This document shows, in pieces, positions 31,360 through 42,350 of a stretch of 64,000 bases of DNA; position 1 is the first letter of the stretch, and each line of letters starts with the position of its first letter. Source of the stretch: Azorinus chamasolen (Eukaryota; Mollusca; Bivalvia; Cardiida; Solecurtidae); assembly GCA_963576725.1 (NCBI GenBank), contig OY755244.1, forward strand, positions 33,825,876-33,889,875, in the 5' to 3' direction. Made by a program: the position numbers and the translations under genes. Below the pieces are notes generated by a model. It did not search any database. It saw only the letters and a program-made list of their open reading frames with translations, and was not told the DNA's origin.

Positions 31360-31855
31360 AGTGAAAATTCTGAAGGGAGGTGATCCCTCGAGAGCAAAAA
31401 TTGCAACACAGAAAATTGCAGACTCGGTTTTATTGAGTCTGTTCATGAACAGTAATTGAAAGTGCAACATTGCTCACGCCCCCTAGCATCGGCTTAAGCG
31501 GTATTCAATTTTTAGAACAAGAAGTACTGAAATTCATGATCTCGAAGGATCAGAAGGTATAACAACACTGAGAACGAAATACGGGGCGACGTTTTACGGC
31601 CGCCACACAAGCACTTAACACCTGCTGTTGTGAAGATTATAAATTCGGAAGGGAGGTGATCCCCCGAGAGCAAAAATTGCAACACAAAAAGAGAAAATTG
31701 CAGACTCGGTTTTATTGAGTCTGTTCATGAACAGTAATTGAAAGTGCAACACTGCTCACGCCCCCTAGCACCGGCTTAAGCGGTATTCAGTTTTCAGAAC
31801 AAGAAGTACTGAAATTCATGATCTCGAAGGATCATAATTAGGAGGGGTTAGGACT
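31360..31855 (-). repeat. Tandem dimer of PLE-terminal-like element
   Basis: Two head-to-tail units (31363 to about 31640, and 31640 to about 31840, the second truncated) of the element at 18419-18721, in reverse orientation. Both have GGAGGTGATCCC, the AATAAA-bearing segment, GGCTTAAGCGGTATTCA and GATCTCGAAGGATCA. The first unit also has the CGGGGCGACG / GTTTTACGGCCGCCACAC / CACCTGCTGTTGTG segment shared with the PLE ends. Tandem units recall PLE or retrozyme dimers, but I found no hammerhead ribozyme core (CTGANGA with GAAA). Confidence 0.65.
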
Positions 31856-32035
31856 TTATAAAATAAAATCAGCACAAGTAGAAACACGTGTCAAGGGAAT
31901 TTCCCTACTGAGGGTGGGCTGTATCCTTAGATGTAGATTATGCTATGAAAACCAATGCACCTGTATTAGTAAGACGCTACAGTTTAGCCCATTCTCTCAT
32001 TTAACCATTTCCTCCATAAATACGCCTTTCTACGC

Positions 32036-32215
32036 CACTGTAAAAATCACTTTATGAAACCATTGTGATAAATAGAGCATTTGCTCCTATAGGAGCAAAT
32101 GCTCTATTGATCACAATGGTCTCAAAACTACACAATTCTAAACTTTTCCTTTTCTCTGGTAAATGCTCCTTTTCGGTAGATTGATTCAAAGAGGTTGTGT
32201 CTAAAGGGATAAATG
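32036..32215 (+). pseudogene. Isolated gypsy remnant with the 75-bp palindrome
   Basis: Matches 17420-17590 and 21100-21270 (AAAATCACTTTATGAAACC, the palindrome, then CTACACAATTCTAAACTTTT). A fourth location for the same internal gypsy segment, showing that the palindrome-bearing version amplified after acquiring it. Confidence 0.7.
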
Positions 32216-32302
32216 CCTTTTCATACATTTGAAAACAGTAGACCAAGACCAGACTCCTCTGTCTTAGCCTAAACATTTCTTGAAAATTCTACGGTATAAA
32301 AC

Positions 32303-32826
32303 AGGTTAAAGGTCAAGTAAACAGATTGGGTTTTCGTCAAATTCTGATAGTATACAGTTAGTTAAACGCCAAGCTTTAGAAAATTCTTACGGTTTTTATC
32401 TAGTTTTGATTTAAATCGAGTTTTTATTGTACCGCGAACCGTGCATTTTGAAAATCGATACATGATTATCTCCCTTGCATGACGTCACTTGTGATGCTCG
32501 CCAGTCAGTGATCCCATTGAGACGGAGGAATGTACACAGAAACTTAAACCTTTTCCTCTAAATTAACGCCTCTGCAAACAAAGTAGATCCAGATCAGAGC
32601 CTACAGGAACCGTCTTATTAGGGTCTGTTCTGTTTGCTTACAAAATTAGATCAAATCCGACTCCTAAGTTTGTATAAATACCCAACTTATTTTCACACTT
32701 TTCCAGACATTACGTCCATGGATAAGCCATAGAAAGTGACACTTTATCGAGTAGGGGAAACTATTTATGGGGTGTGATGTTTATTTTAGGTGTGAAATAC
32801 AATGATACTTAATATTAAACACATAT
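32303..32826. repeat. Dispersed ~515-bp repeat, copy 2
   Basis: Second copy of 23551-24066, including the embedded palindromic repeat (about 32570-32640). In both places it is followed closely by a tandem-repeat cassette that starts with a short hairpin (24069 and 32862), so the two may move or amplify together. Confidence 0.75.
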
Positions 32827-32861
32827 TTAAATTTTGTTAATCTTAACCCTACTGTTGCTTT

Positions 32862-34412
32862 TTATACGCCCGTTTGAAAAAACGGGACGTAAATAATTAT
32901 GGAATGGCGCTGTCTGTCCGTCTGGTTGTCTGGTTGTCTGTCCGTCTGTAACATCCCTAACTCAAGTTCCGCTTGGTGGATCCTTCTCAAATTTAGCCAC
33001 AATGTTTATCTAGACATGCTACAGTAGCCTGCCAAGTCCCGGTTTGTTTATACAAGGTCAATGTCACACAATTGGACTTAGAATTTGCGTTTAGCAAAAA
33101 TGTTGACCGGTCTGTCTGTCTGTAACATCTCTAACTCAAGTTCTGCTTTGTGGATCCTTCCCAAATTTAACCAAAATGTTTATCTAGACATGCTACAGTA
33201 GCCTGCCAAGTCCCGGCTCGTTTATTCAAGGTCAAGGTCGCTTAATTGGACTTAGAATTTGCGTTTAGCATTTGCGTTAAGCATAAATGTTAACCTCAAT
33301 TTATGTGGAACAAGTCCACTTATTTACATAACACTTTGTGATAAAGCTTTGAAACTTGGAACACTTGTTTACCGTCACAACATTCACCTGTAGGCAAGAG
33401 TAAATAACTCTGTCAAGCATTTTGACTGAATTATGCCCCTTTTTAGCTTAGAATTTTTGGTTAAGGCTTTGTTAAAGTCCATTTATTTACATAACCCTTT
33501 GAGATAAAGCTTTTAAACTTAGAACACTTGTTCACCGTCACAACCTTCACCTGTAGGCAAGAGAAAATAACTCTGTCAAGCATTTTGACCGAATTATGCC
33601 CCTTTTTACCTTAGAATTTTTGGTTAAGGCTTTGTTAAAGTCCATTTATTTACATAACCCTTTGAAATAAACCTTTTAAACTTGGAACACTTGTTCACCA
33701 TCACAATCTTAACCTGTAGACAAGAGTACATAACTCGTTCAAGCATTTTGACAGAATCATTCCCCTTTTTAACTTAGAATTTATGGTTAAGGCTTTGTTA
33801 AAGTCCATTTATTTACATAACCCTTTGAGATAAAGCTTTTAACCTTGGAAAACCTGTTCACCATCACAAACTTTACCTGTAGGCAAGAGTACATAACTCT
33901 GTCCAACATTTTGACAGAATTATGCCCCCTTTTAACTTAGTAATTTTGGTTAAAATTTTGGTTAAAGTCCACTTATTTACATAACCCTTTTAGATTAAGC
34001 TTTTAAACTTGGAACACTTGCTCGCCATCACAAGCTTTACCTGTAGGCAAGAGTACATAACGCTGTCTAACATTTTGACATAATTATGACGCTTTTTAGC
34101 TTGGAATTTTTGGTTAAGGTTTTGGTTAAAGTCCACTTATTTACATAATCCTTTCAGATAAAGCTTTTAAACTTGAAATATTTGTTCACCATCACAAGCT
34201 TCATCTTCATCTCAAGCATTTAGACACAATTATGGCACTTTTTAATTTAGAATTTTTGGTTAAGGTTTTTTGTTAAAGTATGCCTATTTACAACCTTGAA
34301 ACTTGGTCGCAAAATTGGACTTAGAATTTGAATTTAGCAAATACGTTAACCCCAGTTTATGTTGAACAAAACCTCGACGGGCGTATATTGTGCCCACTGG
34401 CACTCTTGTTAC
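32862..34412. repeat. CGGGCGTATA-type tandem cassette, copy 1
   Basis: Leader hairpin ACGCCCGTTTGAAAAAACGG, then CTGTCTGTCCGTCTGG, then about seven ~170-bp monomers (AAACTTGGAACACTTGTTCA, CAAGCATTTTGACCGAATTA, TTAAAGTCCATTTATTTACA). It ends GACGGGCGTATATTGTGCCC, then ACTGGCACTCTTGTT. The complementary CCCGT/ACGGG termini mark both ends of the cassette. Further copies: 43622-45265 (same orientation), 47583-48300 (inverted, partial) and 52190-52395 (inverted, partial). Confidence 0.8.
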
Positions 34413-35318
34413 CCATGTCCTGTTGTATAATTACATAATTACATATATAGCTTCACTGTGTACACGTATTTCGCTGTGCAATCACTGCTGTAAATCAACT
34501 TGTAAATAGTGCAGACCCTGATGAGACAGCTCCTGCAGGTTTTCACTATTTACAGGTAGGTATATTGACGTGAATAGCAAGCGAATGTTTAAAACTTACT
34601 TTACATGTCAGTGAATTTATAGTATTCATAAACAGTAATTTAAAAAGAGGATGAGGTAAGGACCAAGACCATAGCAAATAGTGTAGATTCAGATCAGTTG
34701 GACCATTTGGGTCCCGCCCATGAGTTGGGTCCAAACAACTTTTACACAGAACCAGACAACTTTAGATGAATTTCATATTTAGGCAAAGTGGGTTCAGATG
34801 AAATGGGACGTTCTCGTTAAGTAACATAGTATTATGTATAAATGTACGTACTTTAGAAAAAAAAGAAATTCCACCAAAATACAGAAAAATAGAAAATTAT
34901 TTATTTATTTATTTTACTTCAATATTTGCAATACCAAAATGATGCATTTCTTTCAGAAAATCGAGTAAAGGTTGAAATACCAAAATATGTATTTTGTTGG
35001 GAAACTGAGAAAAAGGTGGATCTTGATAATAAATGGTTGTCAGTCTCGAAGAATGACTAATTTTTTTTTTATTAATATATTCATGTTTCTAAAGCTTGTG
35101 AATTATGTTTAAATGACTGGACCCACTACAAATAAAAATTTATATAAACAAAATATGGTCAACACATTAAAACTGTTACTACATTTTTCTTTATCATAAT
35201 TTTACAGTATACTCGTATGTGCAATTTAATTATGGTTTGTATTATATGGAAACAACAGTAAACATAACCATTAGAATTTCTCTATGCATGTATGAATGAA
35301 TGTGTTAAATGGCCTTAG
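34413..35318. other. AT-rich stretch without recognisable gene
   Basis: Holds one half copy of the dispersed palindrome (about 34495-34550) and AT-rich sequence. Nothing else is recognised. The last 8 bp, GCCATATT (35319-35326), are one half of the PLE-B target duplication. Confidence 0.6.
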
Positions 35319-35331
35319 GCCATATTGTACT

Positions 35332-35481
35332 AATGGAAAAGTAGTAAAGTCAAGCAGGCAAAGCCACATGCAAGACGCAACCACCACCAAAACACCGATA
35401 GACAGCATGACACACACACACACACAACCACACACCCAAACGCACACGCACACACACGAAATGAACACAGAAAACACCAAA
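35332..35481 (-). repeat. PLE-B 3'-side terminal direct repeat
   Basis: 150 bp, identical to 39532-39681. It contains a CA microsatellite core (CACACACACACACACAACCA). The downstream 3' UTR segment (about 35570-35640) contains AAACCGGTTTAAACC and GACCGTGCCAAGGCGGTAC, also conserved in PLE-A (9530-9590). Confidence 0.9.
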
Positions 35482-35856
35482 AGACACACAAGAACCAGGG
35501 ACAAACGTTCCACAACATGAACAAACCACAAGCACAAAGACGCAATGCAAACAAAAGGAAGTGTGACAAAGAGAGTACCGCCTTGGCACGGTCAGCAGCA
35601 AAAACACCACTGGGGGTTTAAACCGGTTTACGGACGTCCTAACCTCACACTTCTCTCAAAGTCACCCTAGCTTTACAAATATTGTAAATAAAGGTATCCC
35701 CGCTGGACTTACCCACAACATAGACGACGGTGAACACAGGACAACATGTAAAACATAGCATAATAACTGTGACAATCCGTCAAATATGTACTCAATGACT
35801 TTGCTGAAGTTAGAGCACCTGCAGGTAAGCCGTTAAGGGCACGACAGGGAAAAAAT

Positions 35857-35919
35857 AATACATGAGTCTGGTAAGCTCCTCCTGTATCCAAGTTTAAGAG
35901 TATACCATCATAGAGTACT
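35857..35919 (-). promoter_or_regulatory. SECIS-like hairpin of PLE-B
   Basis: A 63-nt hairpin overlapping the TAG stop. Helix I is AGTAC with GTATT; the internal loop is TCT / TCAT; the quartet is ATGA opposite AGAC. Helix II has TGGTATACTCTT as its 5' strand and AGGAGCTTACCA on its 3' side, pairing as 5 bp, a 2-nt mismatch and 5 bp; the apical loop begins AAA. Length and geometry equal those in PLE-A, while helix II pairs differ by compensatory changes (C-G to T-A, G-C to A-T, G-U to G-C). This fits a eukaryotic SECIS element reading the upstream UGA codons. Folding and SECIS searches were not run. Confidence 0.82.
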
Positions 35920-38900
35920 ACCCTCGGCCTGTCATCGCGCAAGCAAAGAGGGAAGCGTAGCTACCGACTGTAAAAGGGTCGATAACCAAACATGCAGTGT
36001 GTTGCAATATAATAGGATCATAACCTTTCTTTTTAAATTTTTTAATGCGTTTTATAAACAAATCATGAAAATGGATATGACCCCGAATTTTCCTAAGTTT
36101 GTAGATAACATCCCCATAAAATTCTGGTTGAGAAATGCCTTGTCGCAGTAACGTCCGTAGATTGCAATTATATTTACTAATGAGAGGTAAATTTCGATAA
36201 TAAAATTTAGAAAAGGTTTTCCGAAGTTTGTGATATCTGTAACCTTGCTTAAGAAGTTTATCAGTTATAACTAAATTACGTCTGTTAAAATCTTCAAGCA
36301 AAGAACAGGCTCGGGCAAACCTAATAAGTTGAGAAATATAAACACCATAAGATGTAGAACGTGGCACATCCCCATCTAGAAAAGGATAATTAACAATTTT
36401 AAAATTAAAATCTTCTCTTTTATCGTATACTTTGGACGAAACTTTATCATTTGTAATTGAAAGATTCAAATCTAGAAATGAAGCATTAATGTCAGATTGA
36501 TTAGCTTTGTTTAAAGACAGTTCTTTTGGGTAGATTGAAGAAACCATAGTATCAAAATAAGGATTATCTAAATTCAAAATATCGTCTAAATACCTTGAAG
36601 TTTTATTAAAAGCATTAACAATATCGGTCTGTGTATCAGGTTTTAAGCTAAGCATAAAATCCCTCTCGTAGCAATACAAAAACAAATCTGCAACAAGAGG
36701 GGCACAATTTGTACCCATGGGTATACCAACAACTTGACGATATATGGTATCTCCATAACGCACGAATATATTATCTAAAAGAAAGGTAAGAGATCTACAA
36801 ACATCAAGGCAAGTCCACATTGTGTAATGTTCAACTTCTGAACTCGAAAAGAATGAACGTTGAACATTACAAGCAATGAACATTTTGTTTTCTCTGGCAA
36901 AGGTTTTTTCTATTAATTTAATAAGTCTATCCTTTATAAGATGGTGAGGTAGAGTAGTATAGAGTGTAGAGAAATCATAAGAGCTCAGTAAAGAAATGTT
37001 ATACTGTTCATTTTTAAGTTTTGTTAAAACATCATTTGAATTTTTTATGGACCAAAAAACATTAATACCAGAATTTTCATATATTTTATCACAGTAGCGT
37101 TTAACATGTTCTTTGATCGTAGTAAGACAGGACGTCAAAAGTATAGATAATTTAGTAGTGGTACAACAGCTAGAGTTGGCAATAAAACGCGACTTATAAG
37201 GGTTTTTATGTAGTTTCGGAATCCAGTACAAAGTAGAAAGTTTATGTTGTTTTATGTTAGGACCAGACTTAAAATCATTGCACATTTTTACATGTTCCGA
37301 AACTATATCTTTTTCAGGTGTTTGAACTGTTATATAAGTTTTTGAATCAGTTAGCTCCTTCTTTAAAACATCAACATAATACAATCTTCAAATAATGATT
37401 ACATTGTTTGATGCCTTGTCAGCAGGAACAAGAACATAATCTGAATGAAAATTAGAAATGTTTTTCTTCAAGTAGCGAAATGTAACTCTAGGTCGAGGTG
37501 GTAAAAGATGGTTATTTGATTTGTAAAAAGTTATTCGTGTATCAATAATATCGAAAATACATTTCTTCCAATCCGAAAGGGCATTAACATCAGCATGTTC
37601 TCGTCGACACCATTTGATGCAGAATTCTTGAATAGCTTCCGCAATATGAGTTCGACAAGCGTCAAAATCAATAAGGGAAGGTAATCTATATTTAGGTCCT
37701 TTAGTTAGGAGGGTCCTGAGACGTTTATCCTTAATGATATCAAAATTACCAGTAATGACATGACCAACTGGTTTATAGCAAAAGCTAGAAATGCTACAAT
37801 CTCAAGAAATAGGGGTATTAACATCAACATTTAAGTCAGAGACAATTTTATTGTAGTTCAAAATAACATTTCTAATAGGTTTATTATATTTATAACAGAT
37901 GATAGGTGATTCAGAGTTGATGAAATATTTGGGAATAGCATCGATTACATTCTTATCACGAAATATACTTTGAATATCAATAAAATCGATACCTTTATTT
38001 AGGAACTGAAGTTTCAGAAAATGTCTATTATGTTCAGATTCTTTATCAATACGTGGACGAAGAACATGCTGTGTGTAACTTTGTATAAGTGAGGCAGTAT
38101 TAATTAACGGATCTGTACGCATATAGATTTTATCAGCCTCTTCGTCTATTGACTTAAGACAGGAAAAGGGTAAAGACGATAAACAAGATAACATAGAATG
38201 TTTACCAGTTTGTTTTAGAATAGTATGTAAATCATGAATAGACATATTACGACGTAATTTACGCTTAATATTACCATTTCTACGTCTGCCATGTGATCTA
38301 CTTTTACGTTTTCGAATAGAAAATATAGAGAAAATGTCGATACTTGGATCTTTAGAAATATTGCCGCTTTGGAAAATGTTATCATTAAGGCCTAAAGGAA
38401 AAGGTGTTTGTAATTTCTTTATCCAGTCTAGCTCTGTGATGAAACGAGCTTTAGATTTTAAACTACCAGTAGTTTTAGAATCACAATAAATTTGTTCTAC
38501 TGGTTGAACCGAAACATATTTGAAAGAATGTCCTGTATGACGAAAATGCTGGTAAAGAAAATTGCGTACTTTTTTGATCCGGCAATGGTAACTGTGTTCA
38601 CGAAACCTAGTTTTTAAAGAACGTCCTGTCTGACCTACATATTGAATGCCACAACGTGGCGCATTTCATGTAAGAACATATATAATATTAGATGAGTTTC
38701 AGTCTAAATCAGAATTAATCTTCACACTAAACACTCTACCATTAACAAGAGATTTAATTGTTGATCTAGTAGAAATGAAATTGCAACACATACACCTCTT
38801 ACTATTGCACTTAGTAATTATTGGATACACCCTATGTCTTTTGTTCAAATAATGTGAATTTAGATGGACTTTACTATAACGAATGATAGATTGCTTTAAA

Positions 38901-39109
38901 GGAGACAAAACGATTTTAGGTCCATTATGAAAAATGTTACTAATAGCCGAAGAGGGAACATGAAAAGATGAAGCAGAAGACAATTTTAGAGGTTTAATAC
39001 AAACTGACGGCTGTAGTGATTGGAAATTAGCCAGGTTATGAGGAATCTGAACGGAAGACACAGAGTGTAAGTTTAAGTTATTAATTTTGAGTTTAGGGAG
39101 ACTATTCAT
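35918..39109 (-). CDS. PLE-B GIY-YIG endonuclease/reverse transcriptase, putative multi-selenocysteine protein
   Basis: 1,063 codons from ATG 39109 to TAG 35918 in one frame. The only internal stops are TGA at codons 137 (38701), 148 (38668), 436 (37804) and 574 (37390). Residues 1-95: a low-complexity leader. About 98-110: a Cys-rich segment (CNSKRCMCC). GIY-YIG from about 143 (IIYVLT, YVGQTGRSLKTRFREH), a nickase. A linker (about 220-430) with a basic RKRKSRSHG stretch, possibly nuclear targeting. UDC segment at 436-438. RT from about 560, with YWIPKLHK (about 628), motif A YDFSTLYTT (711), GIPMGTN (795) and catalytic YLDD (840). The C-terminus matches that of PLE-A. The ATG was chosen because PLE-A starts at the homologous Met; the frame is open further upstream. 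TGA codons occupy conserved Cys positions and a SECIS-like hairpin follows. If Sec is not inserted, only a 136-residue peptide would be made. Confidence 0.88.
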
Positions 39110-39531
39110 ATTTTGTGTAGTAATTGTAGCACCCTTCTGTAAAAAGCGACATACGTATGTAACGAAAAGTGGTGTAAAATAATAGAAAACATACCAGAGG
39201 TTATGACAAAAATAAAGAAGACTAAGAATATGAATGAAACATTGAATAGTGAAACATTGAATGGGTAAAAAGTAAGAAGAAACACAAATAAGGTAAAGTC
39301 GCACTAGAGAAAACGCAAACGGCACAAATCTTAAAAGGGAAATTAAAATAGTCACACAATATGTCGGTGAGTACGGAAGCCACCATGAAGTGCAAAGTAC
39401 GGTGTAAAGGTATGAGGAAACACATTGAATGTAGAGCAATTCCTGCAAGAGGAAGAAAACAATATTGATTGGATGTACGGGGAGACGTTTCACCGCCGCC
39501 ACACAGCACAAACAACACTATTGTGCTTATA

Positions 39532-39681
39532 AATGGAAAAGTAGTAAAGTCAAGCAGGCAAAGCCACATGCAAGACGCAACCACCACCAAAACACCGATA
39601 GACAGCATGACACACACACACACACAACCACACACCCAAACGCACACGCACACACACGAAATGAACACAGAAAACACCAAA
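39532..39681 (-). repeat. PLE-B 5'-side terminal direct repeat
   Basis: Identical to 35332-35481. Immediately inside it on the minus strand lie CACAATAGTGTTGTTTGTG, GTGTGGCGGCGG and GTCTCCCCGTAC, the conserved segment shared with PLE-A and the solo elements; it may hold promoter or RNA-processing signals. Confidence 0.9.
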
Positions 39682-39689
39682 GCCATATT

Positions 39690-40018
39690 ACACACGAAAT
39701 GCCCCATGCAGGGTCAGTCTCCAGATGTCAGTTATCATAGTGGCCTTTTGTCAAATACCCAACAGAGGACAGTGATTACTGCAAGGCCATAAAACCCGCT
39801 TCCTGTATATTACGTATTGTTGCATTCCTTTATGTAGCTGTGGTAACTTGTCAAAAGAATCAATCATTGCGGTCAAAGTTAGTTTTGGGCATAATGTAGG
39901 TAATAATCAGTAAAACTATAAAACGCATCCAATGAACAATTCCGTAAATTACAGTAATCCAGAATGACTTTTTTTCCTATGGATTTATGGTCAAAATTGT
40001 CCATGTTCCAAAATTGCA
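39690..40018. other. No recognisable gene
   Basis: Sequence to the right of PLE-B. Nothing recognised apart from the target duplication at its left edge. Confidence 0.5.
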
Positions 40019-40225
40019 AAAGGATCATATTTATGATAAACTATTTCCATGATGAAAAAATATGTGTGAGTAAATCACTTCACGAATATAAACCCTTCAT
40101 TCCACGTGCCTGTTTATGCCAATGCAAACATAGTAGACCCAGATCAAACGCATTGAAACAAATTTACAAACAGAGTAGATCCAGATCAGACAGCTTCTGA
40201 TCAGGTTCTTGTCGATTTGCTTATA
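40019..40225. repeat. ~210-bp direct duplication, copy 1 (contains dispersed palindrome)
   Basis: AAAGGATCATATTTATGATA to TCGATTTGCTTAT, nearly identical to 42351-42570. Both copies contain tandem left arms of the dispersed palindrome (GTAGACCCAGATCAAACGCA, then CAGAGTAGATCCAGATCAGA). The 2.1 kb between them is filled by the G-rich element and a tandem cassette, which suggests a local duplication or an insertion between direct repeats. Confidence 0.75.
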
Positions 40226-40232
40226 AAAATAA

Positions 40233-41298
40233 TGATTCGAGGACATTTTCGGACATTTGCCCCTGGTGTTTTAGCTTGGGCGGACATTTGCCCCCCTGAC
40301 ATATGCCCCCCTGTTTGAATTTGGTGGACATTTGCCCCCCTAGTGGTTTGACTTGGGCGGACATTTGTCCCCCCTGAGTCTTGCCACCACATGTATTGTG
40401 TTACTCGATCTCAGAAAACCCAGAGACTTCCATTCAGGTTCATTAGAAATTGCTCTAATACAGAAATGTAGCTATTTTAAATAATTGCTTAGATCTAAGT
40501 TAAGTAAATTACTTTTTTGTTGTTAAATCAGTAATTTTGTATTCAAATAACAAACAGATGTATACTTATCACCTCCAGATCCAGATCTTGTTTTATTTAT
40601 TGTTAAAAATTGTGTCGTGTGAATCAAACAAATATTTATCATAAAAGCTAAGCCGACTCTTGACAGTAAATGAATTGTGTAAGTGTAGTATTTTCCACTG
40701 CCTTTAGGCTAGTCAAACCCCTAATCCAATTAACAATTGTTGTGTTTTTAACGCATAACAACATAATGACAATAAGTTAAAAGGTCACGTTCTGCTGCAT
40801 ACACCTTTGTGTTTTAAAACAATAAATATGGCTGTCAGTGTTTTCAGAAAATGAAAGGTCACCGTTTTCATTTACACGCATCAAATCATTGCAAAAAAGG
40901 TAAATAGAGGCCTCAATTAAACTCGTTTGTAAAAGTCTGGGAAACCCCATGCATGATTAGTTGCTATTTGAAGGTATTTTTGATATATAAATACTTTGTT
41001 GTTTTAAATGCCCAACTGCCTGTAAAATGTTTTAGGGATGCTGATGATGCAAAAAATGACCAAAGGTCCGTCCTCGAGAAAATTAACAGGGGACAAATGT
41101 CCGCCCAAGCTAAACCGTTAGGGGGCAAATGTCCGCCCAAGTCAAATAGGGGGGGGGGGAAGTGTCAGGGGGGGGGGGGGGCAAATGTCTGCCCAGGCTA
41201 AAACACCAAAAGGGGGGGGGCAAATGTCCGACCATGCCCAAATAGGGGGGCAAAGGTCCGGGGGCAAGTGTCCGGGGGGGGGGAAATGTCCGTAAACC
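40233..41298. mobile_element. Element with G-rich inverted terminal arrays
   Basis: The left end (40235-40385) repeats GGACATTTGCCCCCC and CTTGGGCGGACATTTG. The right end (about 41085-41298) repeats the complement (GGGGGGCAAATGTCCGCCCA) with G runs of 8-12. The ~700-bp interior is AT-rich and has no gene. Inverted repetition of arrays suggests a small DNA transposon or MITE with expandable termini; the G runs could form quadruplexes. Confidence 0.6.
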
Positions 41299-41323
41299 AC
41301 AGTAAACATAGCCATTAGAATTA

Positions 41324-42345
41324 TGTCTCTCCCCATATTTATATGGGGGAGACATATTGTTTTCGTGATAGTTGTCTGTCTGTCTGTCCGTCCGTCCGTC
41401 ACATTTTTTGTCCGGACGATAACTTCAATATACCTGATGCCAGTTGATTGAAACTTCATATATGGAAAGAGCATAATGAGAGGAAGTGTCATGCACAAGG
41501 TCCATAACTCTGGGTTCACTAATATAGGAGTTATTGCCCCTTGTAAAAAAAACAACACTTTTTTGTCCGGACGATAACTCCTATATGGCTCATGCCATTG
41601 GATTGAAACTTCATATATGGAAAGATCATGACCAGAGGATTTGTCATACACAAGGTCCATAACTCTGGCTTCACTAATAATGGGAGTTATTGCCCTTGTA
41701 AAAACAATTCACAATTTTTTGTCCGGACGATAACTCCTATATGGCTCATGCCATTGGATTGAAACTTCATATATAGACAGATCATGACAAGAGGAAGTGT
41801 CATACGCAATGTCCATAACTCTGGCTTCACTAACAATGGAGTTATTGCATTTGTAATATTTTTTCACAATTTTTTGTCCGGACGATAACTCCTATATGGT
41901 TCATGCGATTGGATTGAAACTTCATACATGGAAAGATCATGATAAGAGAAAGTGTCATGCTTAAAGTCCATAACTCTTGTTTCACTAATATTTGAGTTAT
42001 TGCCCTTTGTAAAAAACACACATTTTTTTTGTCAGGATGATAACTCCTATATGGCACATGCCATTGGAGTGAAACTTCATACATGGAAAGATCATGATAA
42101 GAGAAAGTGTCATGCATAAGGTCCTTAACTCTGGCTTCAATAAATTGAGAGTTATTGCCCCATGTACATTTGTTTAACGCTTTCTTGTCCGGATGATAAC
42201 TCCTACATGGCTCTTGCCATTGTATTGAAACTTCATACATGGAAATAGCATGATAAGAGAAAGTGTCATGAACAAGGGCCATAACTCTGTCTTCAATACT
42301 TTTGGAGTTATTGCCCTTTGTTACATTTTTGTCCGGTCAAAATTG
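41324..42345. repeat. Tandem cassette, ~150-bp monomers
   Basis: Leader hairpin TCTCCCCATATTTATATGGG, then CTGTCTGTCTGTCCGTCC, then about six monomers (TTTTTTGTCCGGACGATAAC, CATTGGATTGAAACTTCATA, GGTCCATAACTCTGG). Minus-strand open frames in it are repeat translations. Confidence 0.75.
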
Positions 42346-42350
42346 CGAAA

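Larger units (their letters stand above)
35327..39681 (-). mobile_element. PLE-B: apparently intact Penelope-like element with N-terminal GIY-YIG
   Basis: About 4.35 kb on the minus strand. Two 150-bp direct repeats (35332-35481 and 39532-39681) are identical, each with a CA-rich core. GCCATATT flanks the element at 35319-35326 and 39682-39689, an 8-bp target duplication. One uninterrupted coding frame apart from TGA codons, identical terminal repeats and a clear duplication all point to recent insertion. It could still be retrotransposition-competent. Identity to PLE-A is moderate, so the two are different subfamilies or diverged copies. Confidence 0.9.

Noticed and set aside
35271..35610. 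Cys/Val-rich minus-strand frames over the CA-rich repeat
   Set aside because: Generated by the CA/GT microsatellite inside the PLE-B terminal repeat; three frames are open together.
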